Assembly (NCBI RefSeq): GCF_019029495.1
Contig: NZ_JAERQM010000008.1
Coordinates: forward strand, 124,001-188,000
DNA from: Falsiroseomonas oleicola
Lineage (GTDB): Bacteria; Pseudomonadota; Alphaproteobacteria; Acetobacterales; Acetobacteraceae
Direction: 5' to 3'
Length of the DNA stretch: 64,000 nucleotides
This document shows, piece by piece, positions 56,237 to 64,000 of this stretch; the stretch's first letter is position 1; each line of letters opens with the position of its first letter. The translations under genes and the position numbers were made by a program. The notes below the pieces were generated by a model, which ran no database searches, was not told the DNA's origin, and saw only the letters and a program-made list of their open reading frames with translations.

Positions 56237-57573
56237 CAGACGCCTCCATTCGTGACGCGCCAGCCATCCAGCCGGTCGCGGAGTTGATAGGCTGTGCCGA
56301 CAAGCGGCATGAACCAGGGATGGCCGGTGTAGAGCGGCCTCGTGGGAAAGCTCAGCCGCGCGAAGGCGGAGACACGGTTGGAACCGCCGAGGATCTGCTG
56401 CGCGGCGACGCGACCGAAATGCGTCATTCCGACCACGCCGCTGCCATTGCAGGCCATGGCGTAGTGCACGCCATCCTGGATGCCGACATGCGGCATCATG
56501 TCGAAGGCGAAGGCGACATTGCCCTTCCAGCCATGGGTGATGCGCACGCCGGCCAGATCCGGAATCAGGTCCACCAGGAAGCGGTGCAGCGTCGCCGCGG
56601 CCTTTCGGGGATCCGTCTGCACGAAGCTGGCGCGGCCGCCGAACAGGATGCGTCGATGGTCCGGCGAGGGGCGGAAGTAGTAGAGGATCTTCTTCGTGTC
56701 GCCATAGACGCGCAGTTTCGGCAGCGCGCGGCGCACGCGGTCCTCGCCCAGCTCCTCCGTCGCGATCATGTAGCTGGCAACGGGGATCAGGCGGCGGCGG
56801 AACCAGGGGGTAGCCGCGCCGGTATAGCCATTGGTCGCCAGCATCAGGTGCTTCGTGCCGATACGGCCCTTGTCGGTGGTGACGACAAAGCTGCCATCCG
56901 GCTGCCTTGCGTAGCTTTCCAGCGTGACGCCGGAGACAAGTGTGGCGCCATGCCGCGTGGCCGCCTCGGCGAGCGACCGCACATACTTCGCCGGATGCAG
57001 CCCGCCGGCCCGCAGCATCACCATGCCGCCATGGTATTTCGTGGTGGCAATCTCCTCCGCCACCGCGCCGCGCGGCACGACAAAGGCTTCCTCGGCACCG
57101 GTTGCCGCGTTCAGCATCTCGGCGCGGCGCTTCAGCCCTTCCATCGCCTTCGCCGCATGGGCACCGACGAAGCGGCCGCTGCGCTCGAAATCGCAATCGA
57201 GGTTTTCGCGCGCGATCAGACTCGCAAAATCCTCATAGGCGGCCTCGCCTTCCTCCACCATCTCATTGACCAGGCTCTCGCCAAAGGCCTCCTTCAGATC
57301 GGCGCGGACCTTGCCGAGGCTGCCCGCGCCGGACAGCGCGCCGCCATTGCGGGAGGAGGCGCCCCAGCCGATCGTCTCGCGGTCGATGACCAGCGCCTTG
57401 ATGCCGTTGCGGCCGAGTTCCAGCGCCGTGGACAGGCCGGCGATGCCGCCGCCGACGATGACGACCTCCGCCACATCGGGCAGTGGCGCGGTGCTGGCCC
57501 CGGGCGGCGCGGCCTCCCACCAATAGGGGCTGTCCCGGAAGCCGGGGGCGAAGATGGCGTCGGATCCATTCAT
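56236..57573 (-). CDS. FAD-dependent amine oxidase (DAO/PuuB-type)
   Basis: Flavin oxidoreductase of the D-amino-acid-oxidase family, close to gamma-glutamylputrescine oxidase. 445 residues from ATG 57573 (MNGSDAIFAPGFRDSPYWWEAAP), which matches the start of such proteins. FAD is bound by VVIVGGGIAGLSTALEL (about 38-54) and IGWGASSRNGGALSG. Near the C-terminus, THGWKGNVAFAFDMMPHVG and GSGVVGMTHFG are typical. Its place in an operon with gamma-glutamyltransferase suggests work on a gamma-glutamyl amine, but that is only an inference. A polyamine importer lies 24 kb away. Confidence 0.88.
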   Translation of the reverse strand: MNGSDAIFAPGFRDSPYWWEAAPPGASTAPLPDVAEVVIVGGGIAGLSTALELGRNGIKALVIDRETIGWGASSRNGGALSGAGSLGKVRADLKEAFGESLVNEMVEEGEAAYEDFASLIARENLDCDFERSGRFVGAHAAKAMEGLKRRAEMLNAATGAEEAFVVPRGAVAEEIATTKYHGGMVMLRAGGLHPAKYVRSLAEAATRHGATLVSGVTLESYARQPDGSFVVTTDKGRIGTKHLMLATNGYTGAATPWFRRRLIPVASYMIATEELGEDRVRRALPKLRVYGDTKKILYYFRPSPDHRRILFGGRASFVQTDPRKAAATLHRFLVDLIPDLAGVRITHGWKGNVAFAFDMMPHVGIQDGVHYAMACNGSGVVGMTHFGRVAAQQILGGSNRVSAFARLSFPTRPLYTGHPWFMPLVGTAYQLRDRLDGWRVTNGGV

Positions 57574-57640
57574 CCGGCGGAGCCTCGCATGCGCGTGGGA
57601 TACCGCACCATACCAATCGGTTATACCGGGACCGCTGGCG

Positions 57641-58573
57641 CTATGCCCCGGCGACATGCGCGGCGACACGGTCGCGCACGGCGCGCGCGGTCTCGCGGAT
57701 GCGTTGCGCCAACGCGGCGCGGCCAAAGCCGTCGCGCACGGCCTCCGGCCAGATCAGGCGATAGTCGAAGCTCACCACCGGCTCGAAGGGGCGCAGCACA
57801 ATGCCGCGCCCGAGAAAGGTGGCGACGGCCAGCGAATCCGCGATGGTGATGCCGCAGCCCGCGGCCACCATGGCGACGGCGCCCGTGGTCATGCGGCATT
57901 CCACCGCCTCCACCGGTTGCGCGCCGCTGTCGCGCAGCGCCGCCTCCACCAGGCCCTGCCGCCCTTCTTCCCGCGACAAGGCGATGAAGGCCTCCCCCTG
58001 CAGGTCGGCCGCGCGCACCACGGCCTTGCGCGCCAGGCGATGACCCTGCGGCAGCACGCACCAGGCGCGGCTGCGCAGCAGAAGGGAGGATCGCAGGCCC
58101 GGAATGGTCGGCGCGCTGATGGTGATGCCGAGATCGGCCTGGCGCGACGCCACAAGCCCGATCACGCCGCCGGCCGTGCGGGAATGGATCGACAGCGTTT
58201 CCGCCCGCCCCGCCGCGCGCCAGGCCGCCACCGCCTCCGGCAGCACGGCCAGGGTGACGGTGGGGAGGGAGGCGATGACGACGCGGCGCGGCGCGCCAAG
58301 GCGCAGACGCTGGGCCAGGGCGGCCAGCTCCTCCACGCCGGTGAAAATACGCTCCGTCTCCTCATGCAGCGCCTGGGCCGAGGCGGTGGGCACCAGCCTT
58401 CCCCGCACCCGCTCGAACAGCGGAAAGCCGGCGATGGTTTCGGTCTGCGCCAGAAGACGGCTGATGGCGGGCTGGGAAACGCCGAGCAGCGCGCCGGCAC
58501 CCGTCACCGTGCCGCTGCGCATGATGGCGCGGAAGGCTTCGAGGTGACGAAATTCGAGCGCGGTGCGGGGCAT
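57641..58573 (-). CDS. LysR-family transcriptional regulator
   Basis: 310 residues from ATG 58573 (MPRTALEFRHLEAF). The N-terminal helix-turn-helix is FRAIMRSGTVTGAGALLGVSQPAISRLLAQTE. The effector domain of two Rossmann-like lobes has LGITISAPTIPGL and SREEGRQGLVEAAL. It is divergent from the TRAP genes, with an 83-bp spacer that contains a dyad of LysR-type shape. It could also affect the oxidase operon downstream of it. The inducer is not predictable. Confidence 0.9.
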   Translation of the reverse strand: MPRTALEFRHLEAFRAIMRSGTVTGAGALLGVSQPAISRLLAQTETIAGFPLFERVRGRLVPTASAQALHEETERIFTGVEELAALAQRLRLGAPRRVVIASLPTVTLAVLPEAVAAWRAAGRAETLSIHSRTAGGVIGLVASRQADLGITISAPTIPGLRSSLLLRSRAWCVLPQGHRLARKAVVRAADLQGEAFIALSREEGRQGLVEAALRDSGAQPVEAVECRMTTGAVAMVAAGCGITIADSLAVATFLGRGIVLRPFEPVVSFDYRLIWPEAVRDGFGRAALAQRIRETARAVRDRVAAHVAGA

Positions 58574-58590
58574 GCACAAAATTCGCCGCA

Positions 58591-58609
58591 GCTTGCGTCA
58601 AGGTCAAGC
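58591..58609. promoter_or_regulatory. LysR-type binding dyad
   Basis: GCTTG (58591-58595) and CAAGC (58605-58609) are separated by 9 bp. The inner T and A are 11 bp apart (T-N11-A), the usual LysR motif. It lies between the divergent LysR and TRAP genes. Confidence 0.55.
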
Positions 58610-58656
58610 GATGGCACCGAAGTTGCAAAGCGGGGGCATCCTTGCAGCAGGTGTCC

Positions 58657-59268
58657 ATGGCCTTCTCCTCCCCCAGCGTCGCTCCAACTGGCACGAATCC
58701 GGTCGCACGGCGGCTGACACCGGTGACGCGCTTCTTCACCCTGCTCTGCGGCTGGTGGCTGCTGGGCTACAGCCTGCTGGTCTGCGCCGACCTGGTGGCG
58801 CGGCGCTATCTGGGCGTTTCGCTCCAGGGCACCGACGAGATCGGCGGCTATACCCTGGCGGGGCTTTGCGCCTTCGGCTTCGCCCATACGCTGCTGGTGC
58901 GCCGGCATACGCGGATCGACCTGTTCCTGTCACGCATGCCGGCCTGGCCCAGGGCCTTCGCGCATGTGCTGGCCGCCATCGCCATCGCCGCCTTCGCCGG
59001 CCTCGTCGCGACACGGGGATGGGCGGAGGTTGCCGACAGCATCGACTTCATGTCGGTCTCCACCAGCCCGCTTCAGGTGCCGCTGTGGATTCCCCAGGGC
59101 GTCTGGTTCGCCGGCTTCGCGCTGTTCGGGCTGGTGGCCGGCATCCTCGCCCTGCACGCCGCGGCGCTGCTGCTGCGCGGCCGGGTGCGGGAGGTGAATG
59201 CCTGGTACGGCCCGCCCACGGTGGATGAGGAAATCGCCGCCGAGACCGGCAAGGATGCCCTGCGATGA
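58657..59268 (+). CDS. TRAP transporter small membrane subunit (DctQ-like)
   Basis: 203 residues from ATG 58657 (MAFSSPSVAPTGTNP); a TTG at 58642 is possible. Four hydrophobic segments fit the DctQ plan: LCGWWLLGYSLLVCADLVARR, GGYTLAGLCAFGFAHTLLVRR, VLAAIAIAAFAGLVATRGW, and GVWFAGFALFGLVAGILALH. RTRIDLF-type residues (RRHTRIDLF) follow the second helix as usual. The stop overlaps the large subunit start. It works with DctM and a DctP-like binding protein. Confidence 0.88.
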   Translation: MAFSSPSVAPTGTNPVARRLTPVTRFFTLLCGWWLLGYSLLVCADLVARRYLGVSLQGTDEIGGYTLAGLCAFGFAHTLLVRRHTRIDLFLSRMPAWPRAFAHVLAAIAIAAFAGLVATRGWAEVADSIDFMSVSTSPLQVPLWIPQGVWFAGFALFGLVAGILALHAAALLLRGRVREVNAWYGPPTVDEEIAAETGKDALR

Positions 59269-60575
59269 GCGATTTCGGAATCGCCCAGGCGGCCATCGGC
59301 TTCGTGCTGATGCTGGCGCTGATGATGACCGGCCTGCATATCGGCGTGGTGATGGGCGCCGTCGCGCTGCTGGGCGCGGATCTCTATCTCGGCGGGCCGG
59401 TCATCAACGCCATTGGCACGCAGTTCTGGGGCGCGACGGACAGTTTCACCCTGCTCGCCGTGCCGCTCTTCGTGCTGCTGGGGGAGCTTCTGGTGAAGGG
59501 CGGCGCGACGGACCGCATGTACAAGGCACTGTCGGTCTGGCTGGGACCGCTGCCGGGTGGGCTGCTGCATACGAATATCGGCGCCTGCGCCATGTTCGCC
59601 GCCGTCTCCGGCTCCTCCGTCGCCACCGCGGCCACCATCGGCACGGTGGCGCTGCCGACGTTCGCGGATCGGCGCTACGATCCGCGGCTGGTGCTGGGCA
59701 CCATCGCCGCCGGTTCGACACTCGGCATCCTGATTCCGCCCTCCATCAACATGATCATCTATGGGGCGATGACGAATACCTCCGTCGGCCAGCTCTATGC
59801 GGCGGGCGTGGTGCCGGGGCTGCTGCTGACGGCGATGTTCATGGCCATCGTGGCCGTGCTGTGTCTCTGGCGGCCGGCACTGGCCGGGGCGCCGGAACCG
59901 CGCCTGCCGCTGGGTGAAAGGCTGCGCGCGCTGGGCGGGCTGGCGGCGCCGGTCGCGCTGTTCGTGGTCGTGATGGGCAGCATCTATGCCGGCTGGGCGA
60001 CGCCCACGGAAAGCGCGGCCGTCGGCGTGGTCTTTGCCTTCCTGCTGTCGATGTTCTACGGGCGCTTCAAGGTCTCGATGCTGCATGCCTGTTTCGAGAC
60101 GACGGTGACCGTCACTTCGATGATCGTGCTGATCGTGGCGGCGGCCTTCTACCTGAATTTCGTCCTCGGCATCCTGGGCGTGCCGCAGGCGCTGTCGGCC
60201 TTTGTCACCTCGCTGGGCGTCGGGCCGATCGGCATCCTCTTCGTGCTGGTCGTCTTCTACCTGATCCTCGGCTGCTTCCTGGAGACGCTGTCGATGATGG
60301 TGGGCACCATTCCCATCGTCTTCCCGATCGTCGTCGCACTCGGCGTCGATCCGGTCTGGTTCGGCATCTTCCTGGTCATCATGTGCGAGATCGCGCTGAT
60401 CACGCCGCCGGTCGGCATGAACCTCTATGTGGTGCAGGGGGTGCGCAGCGGCGGCTCGGTGGCCGAGGTCATCCAGGGCACCCTGCCCTTCCTCGGCGTG
60501 ATGATCCTGCTGACCCTGCTGCTGATCGCCTTTCCGTCGATTGCCCTGTGGCTGCCGGGGCTGATGTTCGATTAG
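59265..60575 (+). CDS. TRAP transporter large membrane subunit (DctM-like)
   Basis: 436 residues of about 12 hydrophobic segments. The N-terminal IGFVLMLALMMTGLHIGVVMG, the SGSSVATAATIGTVALPTF stretch and PPSINMIIYGAMTNTSVGQLYAAGVVPG are the classical DctM motifs, and VGMNLYVVQGV lies near the C-terminus. It carries the sodium-driven substrate path of a TRAP transporter. The ATGA overlap with the small subunit is typical. Confidence 0.92.
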   Translation: MSDFGIAQAAIGFVLMLALMMTGLHIGVVMGAVALLGADLYLGGPVINAIGTQFWGATDSFTLLAVPLFVLLGELLVKGGATDRMYKALSVWLGPLPGGLLHTNIGACAMFAAVSGSSVATAATIGTVALPTFADRRYDPRLVLGTIAAGSTLGILIPPSINMIIYGAMTNTSVGQLYAAGVVPGLLLTAMFMAIVAVLCLWRPALAGAPEPRLPLGERLRALGGLAAPVALFVVVMGSIYAGWATPTESAAVGVVFAFLLSMFYGRFKVSMLHACFETTVTVTSMIVLIVAAAFYLNFVLGILGVPQALSAFVTSLGVGPIGILFVLVVFYLILGCFLETLSMMVGTIPIVFPIVVALGVDPVWFGIFLVIMCEIALITPPVGMNLYVVQGVRSGGSVAEVIQGTLPFLGVMILLTLLLIAFPSIALWLPGLMFD

Positions 60576-62083
60576 GGGGCGCGCGCCGCGTAGTGCGCGC
60601 GCACCGCCTCCACCAGCCCGGCCACTGCCGCCTCGCGTCCGGGGCTCCAGGGCGCGCGGGCGCGGCTGGCGGCCTCCGCCGCGGCGGCCGCGATGGCCGT
60701 CGCATCCATCTGGGGGAACGCGCCGTCGCGGTACAGCACGCGGCCATCCACCATGGTCAGCCGCACATCCCGCGCATCGGCGCGGGCCAGCAGCAGGTCG
60801 AGCAGCGGCACGGAGGGATCGGCATAGACGCCGCGCACCCGCCGCAGATCAACCGCGATGACATCCGCCGCCAGGCCGGGCGCCAGCTGCCCGATGCGCC
60901 CCGCCAGTCCCATCGTCGCCGCGCCCTGCGTGGTCGCCATGCCGAGCAGCGTCGCGGAATCGGGCGGCCCCGCAGCCTGCCAGGACGGCACGGTGGCCAG
61001 CCGCGCGGCGAGGCGAAGCTCCTTCCACAGATCCTCGTCGTCATCCATCGTCTGGCAATCCGTGCCGACCGCCACGCCGACGCCGGCGGCGAGATAGGCC
61101 GCCAACGGCGCCGTGCCGCAGCCGAGGCGCAGGTTGCTCGCAGGATTGCGCACAAGCCGCGTGCCTGTCCGCGCGGCCACCGCGATATCCGCGGGCGTCA
61201 GATGCGCCGCATGGGCGAGCGACGTGGCCGGGCCGAGCACGCCCAGCGCCTCGAGCCGCGCCAGCGTGCCTTCGGGGTACAGGCGCTGCGCCGCCGCCGC
61301 CTGGGCCACGCTTTCCAGCGCATGCATGTGGATCGGCACGCCGCCGCGGGTGCGCGCCGCCTGGGCGAGGCCGGTGAACAGCGCATCGCTGACCCATTGC
61401 GGGCCGGCAGGGGCGAAGGCGAGGGTGATGCGGCCATGGCCCGGCAGGCTTTCGGCGATGCGGTCATGCAGCGTCGCCGCCTCATCGGCCGTGGTCGCGA
61501 AGATCGGCGGGTCGGGGTTGCCGACCAGTTCGCGCAGTTCGGGCGGCAGACCTGCGACGAAGCCGGGCTGGTCTTCCGCCGGAAAAACCAGGCTCGCGCG
61601 GTCCTGCGCGCCGATGCCGACCAGCGCGCGAAGTCCGGCGGCGTCGTACGCCGCGATGGTGCGCGCCAGATCGTCGGGCTGGCGGCCGGCCTCGCCCCAG
61701 GTGGTGTTCGCATGGATGGTGGCGGTGACGCCGGAGGCCAGCATCTGCATCGCCGCCAGCGGCACCATCGCCGCGGGGTCGAGCCAACCGCGCCGGCGTT
61801 TCGTGGTCTGCCAGGCCTCCAGGATCATGTCCGGAAAGCCGAGCTGTATTTGTGTCAGTCCCCGCCCGTGCTGATGCGCATTCACCAGGCCTGGCATCAG
61901 CACGCAGCCTTCGAGATGCAGGCGTTCCGCGCCGGGCGCCATCACCGCGAGGTCGTCCAGCGGCCCGATGGCGGTGATGCGCCCCTCCGCCACCAGCACG
62001 CCAAGACCTTCACGCACCGTGGTATCCGTGGCACCGGCGATCAGCGCCTCCGCCGTCAGGATGATGCCGCCGTCACCGTTCAT
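60572..62083 (-). CDS. Amidohydrolase (TrzA/AtzA-like deaminase family)
   Basis: Metal-dependent hydrolase, 503 residues. The first metal ligands are H70 and H72 in VNAHQHG, then HMHALES, HAAHLTPADI and the Asp in GTDCQTMDDDED, the usual layout of the TrzA/guanine-deaminase group that hydrolyses ring amines. Its end converges with the TRAP large subunit and its start is only 11 bp from the M20 gene start. Substrate and the link with the TRAP transporter are unknown. Confidence 0.88.
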   Translation of the reverse strand: MNGDGGIILTAEALIAGATDTTVREGLGVLVAEGRITAIGPLDDLAVMAPGAERLHLEGCVLMPGLVNAHQHGRGLTQIQLGFPDMILEAWQTTKRRRGWLDPAAMVPLAAMQMLASGVTATIHANTTWGEAGRQPDDLARTIAAYDAAGLRALVGIGAQDRASLVFPAEDQPGFVAGLPPELRELVGNPDPPIFATTADEAATLHDRIAESLPGHGRITLAFAPAGPQWVSDALFTGLAQAARTRGGVPIHMHALESVAQAAAAQRLYPEGTLARLEALGVLGPATSLAHAAHLTPADIAVAARTGTRLVRNPASNLRLGCGTAPLAAYLAAGVGVAVGTDCQTMDDDEDLWKELRLAARLATVPSWQAAGPPDSATLLGMATTQGAATMGLAGRIGQLAPGLAADVIAVDLRRVRGVYADPSVPLLDLLLARADARDVRLTMVDGRVLYRDGAFPQMDATAIAAAAAEAASRARAPWSPGREAAVAGLVEAVRAHYAARAP

Positions 62084-62094
62084 CGGAGTTCTCC
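62084..62094. promoter_or_regulatory. Shared ribosome-binding palindrome of two divergent genes
   Basis: The whole 11-bp gap between two divergent ATGs contains GGAG-TT-CTCC. On the plus strand GGAG is 6 nt from the ATG at 62095; on the minus strand the same palindrome gives GGAG 7 nt from the ATG at 62083. Promoters must therefore lie inside the opposite coding regions. Confidence 0.75.
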
Positions 62095-63363
62095 ATGACC
62101 CTTACCGCCGAAGCCCGCGCGCTGGACCTGGCCCAAACCTATCTTGAGACGATCCGCGAGGGCAGCCTCGATGCGCCCGGCGTCACCCGCGCCTCCTACG
62201 GCCCCGGCGAGCGCCTGTCCCACCGCCTGGCGCGGGAGGCGGCGGAGGGGCTGGGGCTGGAAGTGCATGTGGACCCCATCGGCACGCTGTTCATGACCCT
62301 GCCCGGCGCGGATCGCAGCCTGCCCGCGGGGATGATCGGCAGCCATGCGGACAGCGTGCCGCATGGCGGCAACTTCGATGGGGCGGCCGGCGTCGCCATG
62401 GGCCTCGCCGTGGCGGCGCGGCTGCGGCATCTCGGCCGACGACTGCCGAGGGACCTGACGGTGCTGGCGATCCGCGCGGAGGAGATGGTGTGGTTCCCGG
62501 CCAACTACCTCGGCAGCCGCGCCGCCTTCGGCCTGCTGTCGCCGGAGGCGCCCGACACCCTGCGACGCAGCGACACGGGCCGCACATTGGCCGATCACAT
62601 GGCGGAAGAAGGTTTTGAACCTGACTTCATCCGCCAAGGTCGCGCCAGCCTTTCCGCCGAGCGCATCGCCTGGTTCCTGGAGCCGCATATCGAGCAGGGG
62701 CCGGTGCTGGTGGAGGCCGGCCTCCCAGCCGCCATCGTCACCGGCATCCGCGGCTCGCTGCGTCACCGCAACTGCCGCGCAATTGGGCAGGATGCCCATG
62801 CGGGAGGCGCGCCACGGCGCAGCCGTCGCGATGCCGTGATCGCGGCGGCGCGGCTGGTCGCCGGGCTGGACGAGTTCTGGACGGCGGAGGAAGCGGCCGG
62901 CACCGACCTGGTCTGCACCATCGGCGAGTTCTTCACCGATGCGACGCGCCATGCGCCGACGCGCGTGCCGGGCGAAGTGCGCTTCACGCTGGATATCCGC
63001 AGCGAGGATGTGGCCGCGCTGCATCGCGCCGAGGCCTGGCTGCGCGGCGCCGCGGCGGAGGCCAAGGCGCGCCATGGGGTGGAGGTGGATTTCGGCCCGG
63101 CCCTGCATGTTCCCCCCGCGCTGATGGATCAGCGGCTGCGCGCGGCGCTGGGCGCGGCGGCGGCGGAGGCGGGGGTGGCGACCATGGCGATGGCCTCCGG
63201 CGGCGGACATGATTGCGCGACCTTCGCGGGCCAGGGGGTGGCCTCCGCCATGCTGTTCATCCGCAACGATGGCGGCAGCCACAATCCGCAGGAGGCGATG
63301 GAGATGGACGATTTCGCGGCCGCCTTCCGGATTGCGGCGGGGGCGGTGGAGCGTTTTGGCTGA
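62095..63363 (+). CDS. M20-family amidase (N-carbamoyl-amino-acid or allantoate hydrolase type)
   Basis: Binuclear metal amidase of the AllC/HyuC group, 422 residues. Metal ligands appear in GSHADSVPHGGNFDG (H84, D95), RAEEMVWF (E129-E130) and, near the C-terminus, NDGGSHNPQEAMEMDD. EPHIEQGPVLVEAG and VTGIRG belong to the lid domain of that group. This type hydrolyses N-carbamoyl amino acids, ureidoglycines or allantoate. It pairs with the divergent amidohydrolase and could act on the same imported compound. Confidence 0.9.
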   Translation: MTLTAEARALDLAQTYLETIREGSLDAPGVTRASYGPGERLSHRLAREAAEGLGLEVHVDPIGTLFMTLPGADRSLPAGMIGSHADSVPHGGNFDGAAGVAMGLAVAARLRHLGRRLPRDLTVLAIRAEEMVWFPANYLGSRAAFGLLSPEAPDTLRRSDTGRTLADHMAEEGFEPDFIRQGRASLSAERIAWFLEPHIEQGPVLVEAGLPAAIVTGIRGSLRHRNCRAIGQDAHAGGAPRRSRRDAVIAAARLVAGLDEFWTAEEAAGTDLVCTIGEFFTDATRHAPTRVPGEVRFTLDIRSEDVAALHRAEAWLRGAAAEAKARHGVEVDFGPALHVPPALMDQRLRAALGAAAAEAGVATMAMASGGGHDCATFAGQGVASAMLFIRNDGGSHNPQEAMEMDDFAAAFRIAAGAVERFG

Positions 63364-63382
63364 ACGCTCCACCGCGACGCAC

Positions 63383-64000
63383 TCAGTTGATCGTGAAGCC
63401 GCGCGCGGCGCCGACGGTGCCGTTCCAGGTCTGGGTGCATTGCGCCCAGACGCGGTTGCAGGTGTCGCGCCAGGTCGGAAGGATCACCGCACCCACCGCT
63501 TCCCGCACCAGCGCCGCATCCGCCTCGTTCACCGTCACCAGCGTGTTGCGGAAGGGCTTGTGCTCGGTGCAGGCGCCGCCGGTGGAGCAGGACAGCGCAT
63601 CGCCGTTGGAATTGGTGGCGATGTCCCACATCGCATCCTCCATCCGGCGGAACTCGCGGGTCAGCGCCGTCTGCTGTTCCGGCGAGAAGCGGCGCCAGGC
63701 GGCCATGGTCATGAAGTGGCCCTGCACGGCGCCGGACAGGCCCAGCGGCAGGATATGCGTGGTCACTTCCGGCCAGTTGCCGGTGTTGCCGCTGGTGGCA
63801 GAGGTGATGGCGCAGCTTGCCACGCCACGCTGCAAGGCGGGGTACACTTCGCTGAACTGCAGGGTCACCGGCGTTGCGCCCAGATGTTGCAGCAGCGCGG
63901 ACATGGTCGGCGTGAAGGACCGCACCTTCAGCCCGCGCAGGTCGCGCACCGAATTGATCGGCGCATTGCAGTAGATGATCTGGGGCCCGAAGGGCCAGAG
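63383..64000 (-). CDS. TRAP transporter solute-binding protein (DctP-like), 5' end missing
   Basis: C-terminal part of a TRAP periplasmic binding protein; the frame stays open to the right edge with LWPFGPQIIYCNAPINSVRDLRGLKVR in it. The stop is at 63383-63385. RDLRGLKVRSFTPTMSALLQ is the typical C-terminal lobe start of this family, and TSATSGNTGNWPEV and the final stretch ending GTVGAARGFTIN also fit. The GTG at 63949 is internal. It is convergent with the M20 gene. It is the likely third component of the transporter whose membrane genes are at 58657-60575. Confidence 0.85.
   Translation of the reverse strand, partial: LWPFGPQIIYCNAPINSVRDLRGLKVRSFTPTMSALLQHLGATPVTLQFSEVYPALQRGVASCAITSATSGNTGNWPEVTTHILPLGLSGAVQGHFMTMAAWRRFSPEQQTALTREFRRMEDAMWDIATNSNGDALSCSTGGACTEHKPFRNTLVTVNEADAALVREAVGAVILPTWRDTCNRVWAQCTQTWNGTVGAARGFTIN

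Noticed and set aside
57600-57626. ATACCAAT-type stretch as a third hairpin element
   Set aside because: It shares a few bases with the ends of copy B but lacks the hairpin chain, so it is not called.

Overview
The window is high-GC DNA with dense, mostly overlapping genes. It looks like an alphaproteobacterial chromosome, most likely of the Acetobacteraceae/Rhodospirillales type (Roseomonas-like). This rests on the composition, the order of the division/cell-wall (dcw) cluster, the GTTC-N7-GTTC form of a LexA-like box, and the many solute-binding-protein transporters. The species cannot be read from the sequence.

Layout. (1) 1-19.4 kb, + strand: murF (5' end cut off)-mraY-murD-ftsW-murG-murC-murB-ddl-ftsQ-ftsA-ftsZ, then lpxC, bamD, recN and ligA. 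Most junctions are ATGA/GTGA overlaps, so the block reads as one long unit for peptidoglycan precursor synthesis and septation, with an outer-membrane and DNA-repair tail. (2) 19.4-32.5 kb: an amino-acid exporter, small hypothetical genes, a metallo-beta-lactamase/beta-hydroxyacid dehydrogenase pair, a fluoroacetate-dehalogenase-like hydrolase, a minus-strand operon that alternates two aspartate aminotransferase paralogues with acetyltransferases, and a complete polyamine-type ABC importer. (3) 32.5-36.7 kb: a phage-tail-like cassette with a pectate-lyase-fold tailspike, preceded by a LexA-like box and a possible small RNA. (4) 36.7-41.9 kb: a GH8 glucanase, overlapping HD-GYP and PAS-GGDEF genes for c-di-GMP turnover, a response regulator and the remains of a receiver domain. 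(5) 41.9-48.3 kb: a MarR-controlled CoA pathway (feruloyl-CoA-synthase-like ligase, hydratase, dehydrogenase, thiolase) and a Bug-type binding protein. (6) 48.3-52.8 kb: a glycosyltransferase, a second MarR protein, a more AT-rich island with a probable toxin/immunity pair, a radical SAM protein and tRNA-Thr(GGT). (7) 52.8-64 kb: an operon of FAD oxidase, peptide-type binding protein and gamma-glutamyltransferase, then a LysR regulator divergent from TRAP transporter genes, with an amidohydrolase, an M20 amidase and a TRAP binding protein that runs off the right edge.

The most unusual signals lie outside the genes. Two intergenic elements, at 13078-13155 (+) and 20935-21013 (-), share one design: four consecutive hairpins with the same loops and linkers but entirely different stem sequences, all still self-complementary. 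Others are a LexA-like box followed by a strong intrinsic terminator ahead of the tail cassette, paired MarR-type operators, a 15-bp tandem repeat inside a signal peptide, mutually exclusive hairpins at 47.1 kb, and one 10-bp palindrome that supplies ribosome-binding sites for two divergent genes. All functional statements are from reading the sequence; no database search was possible.
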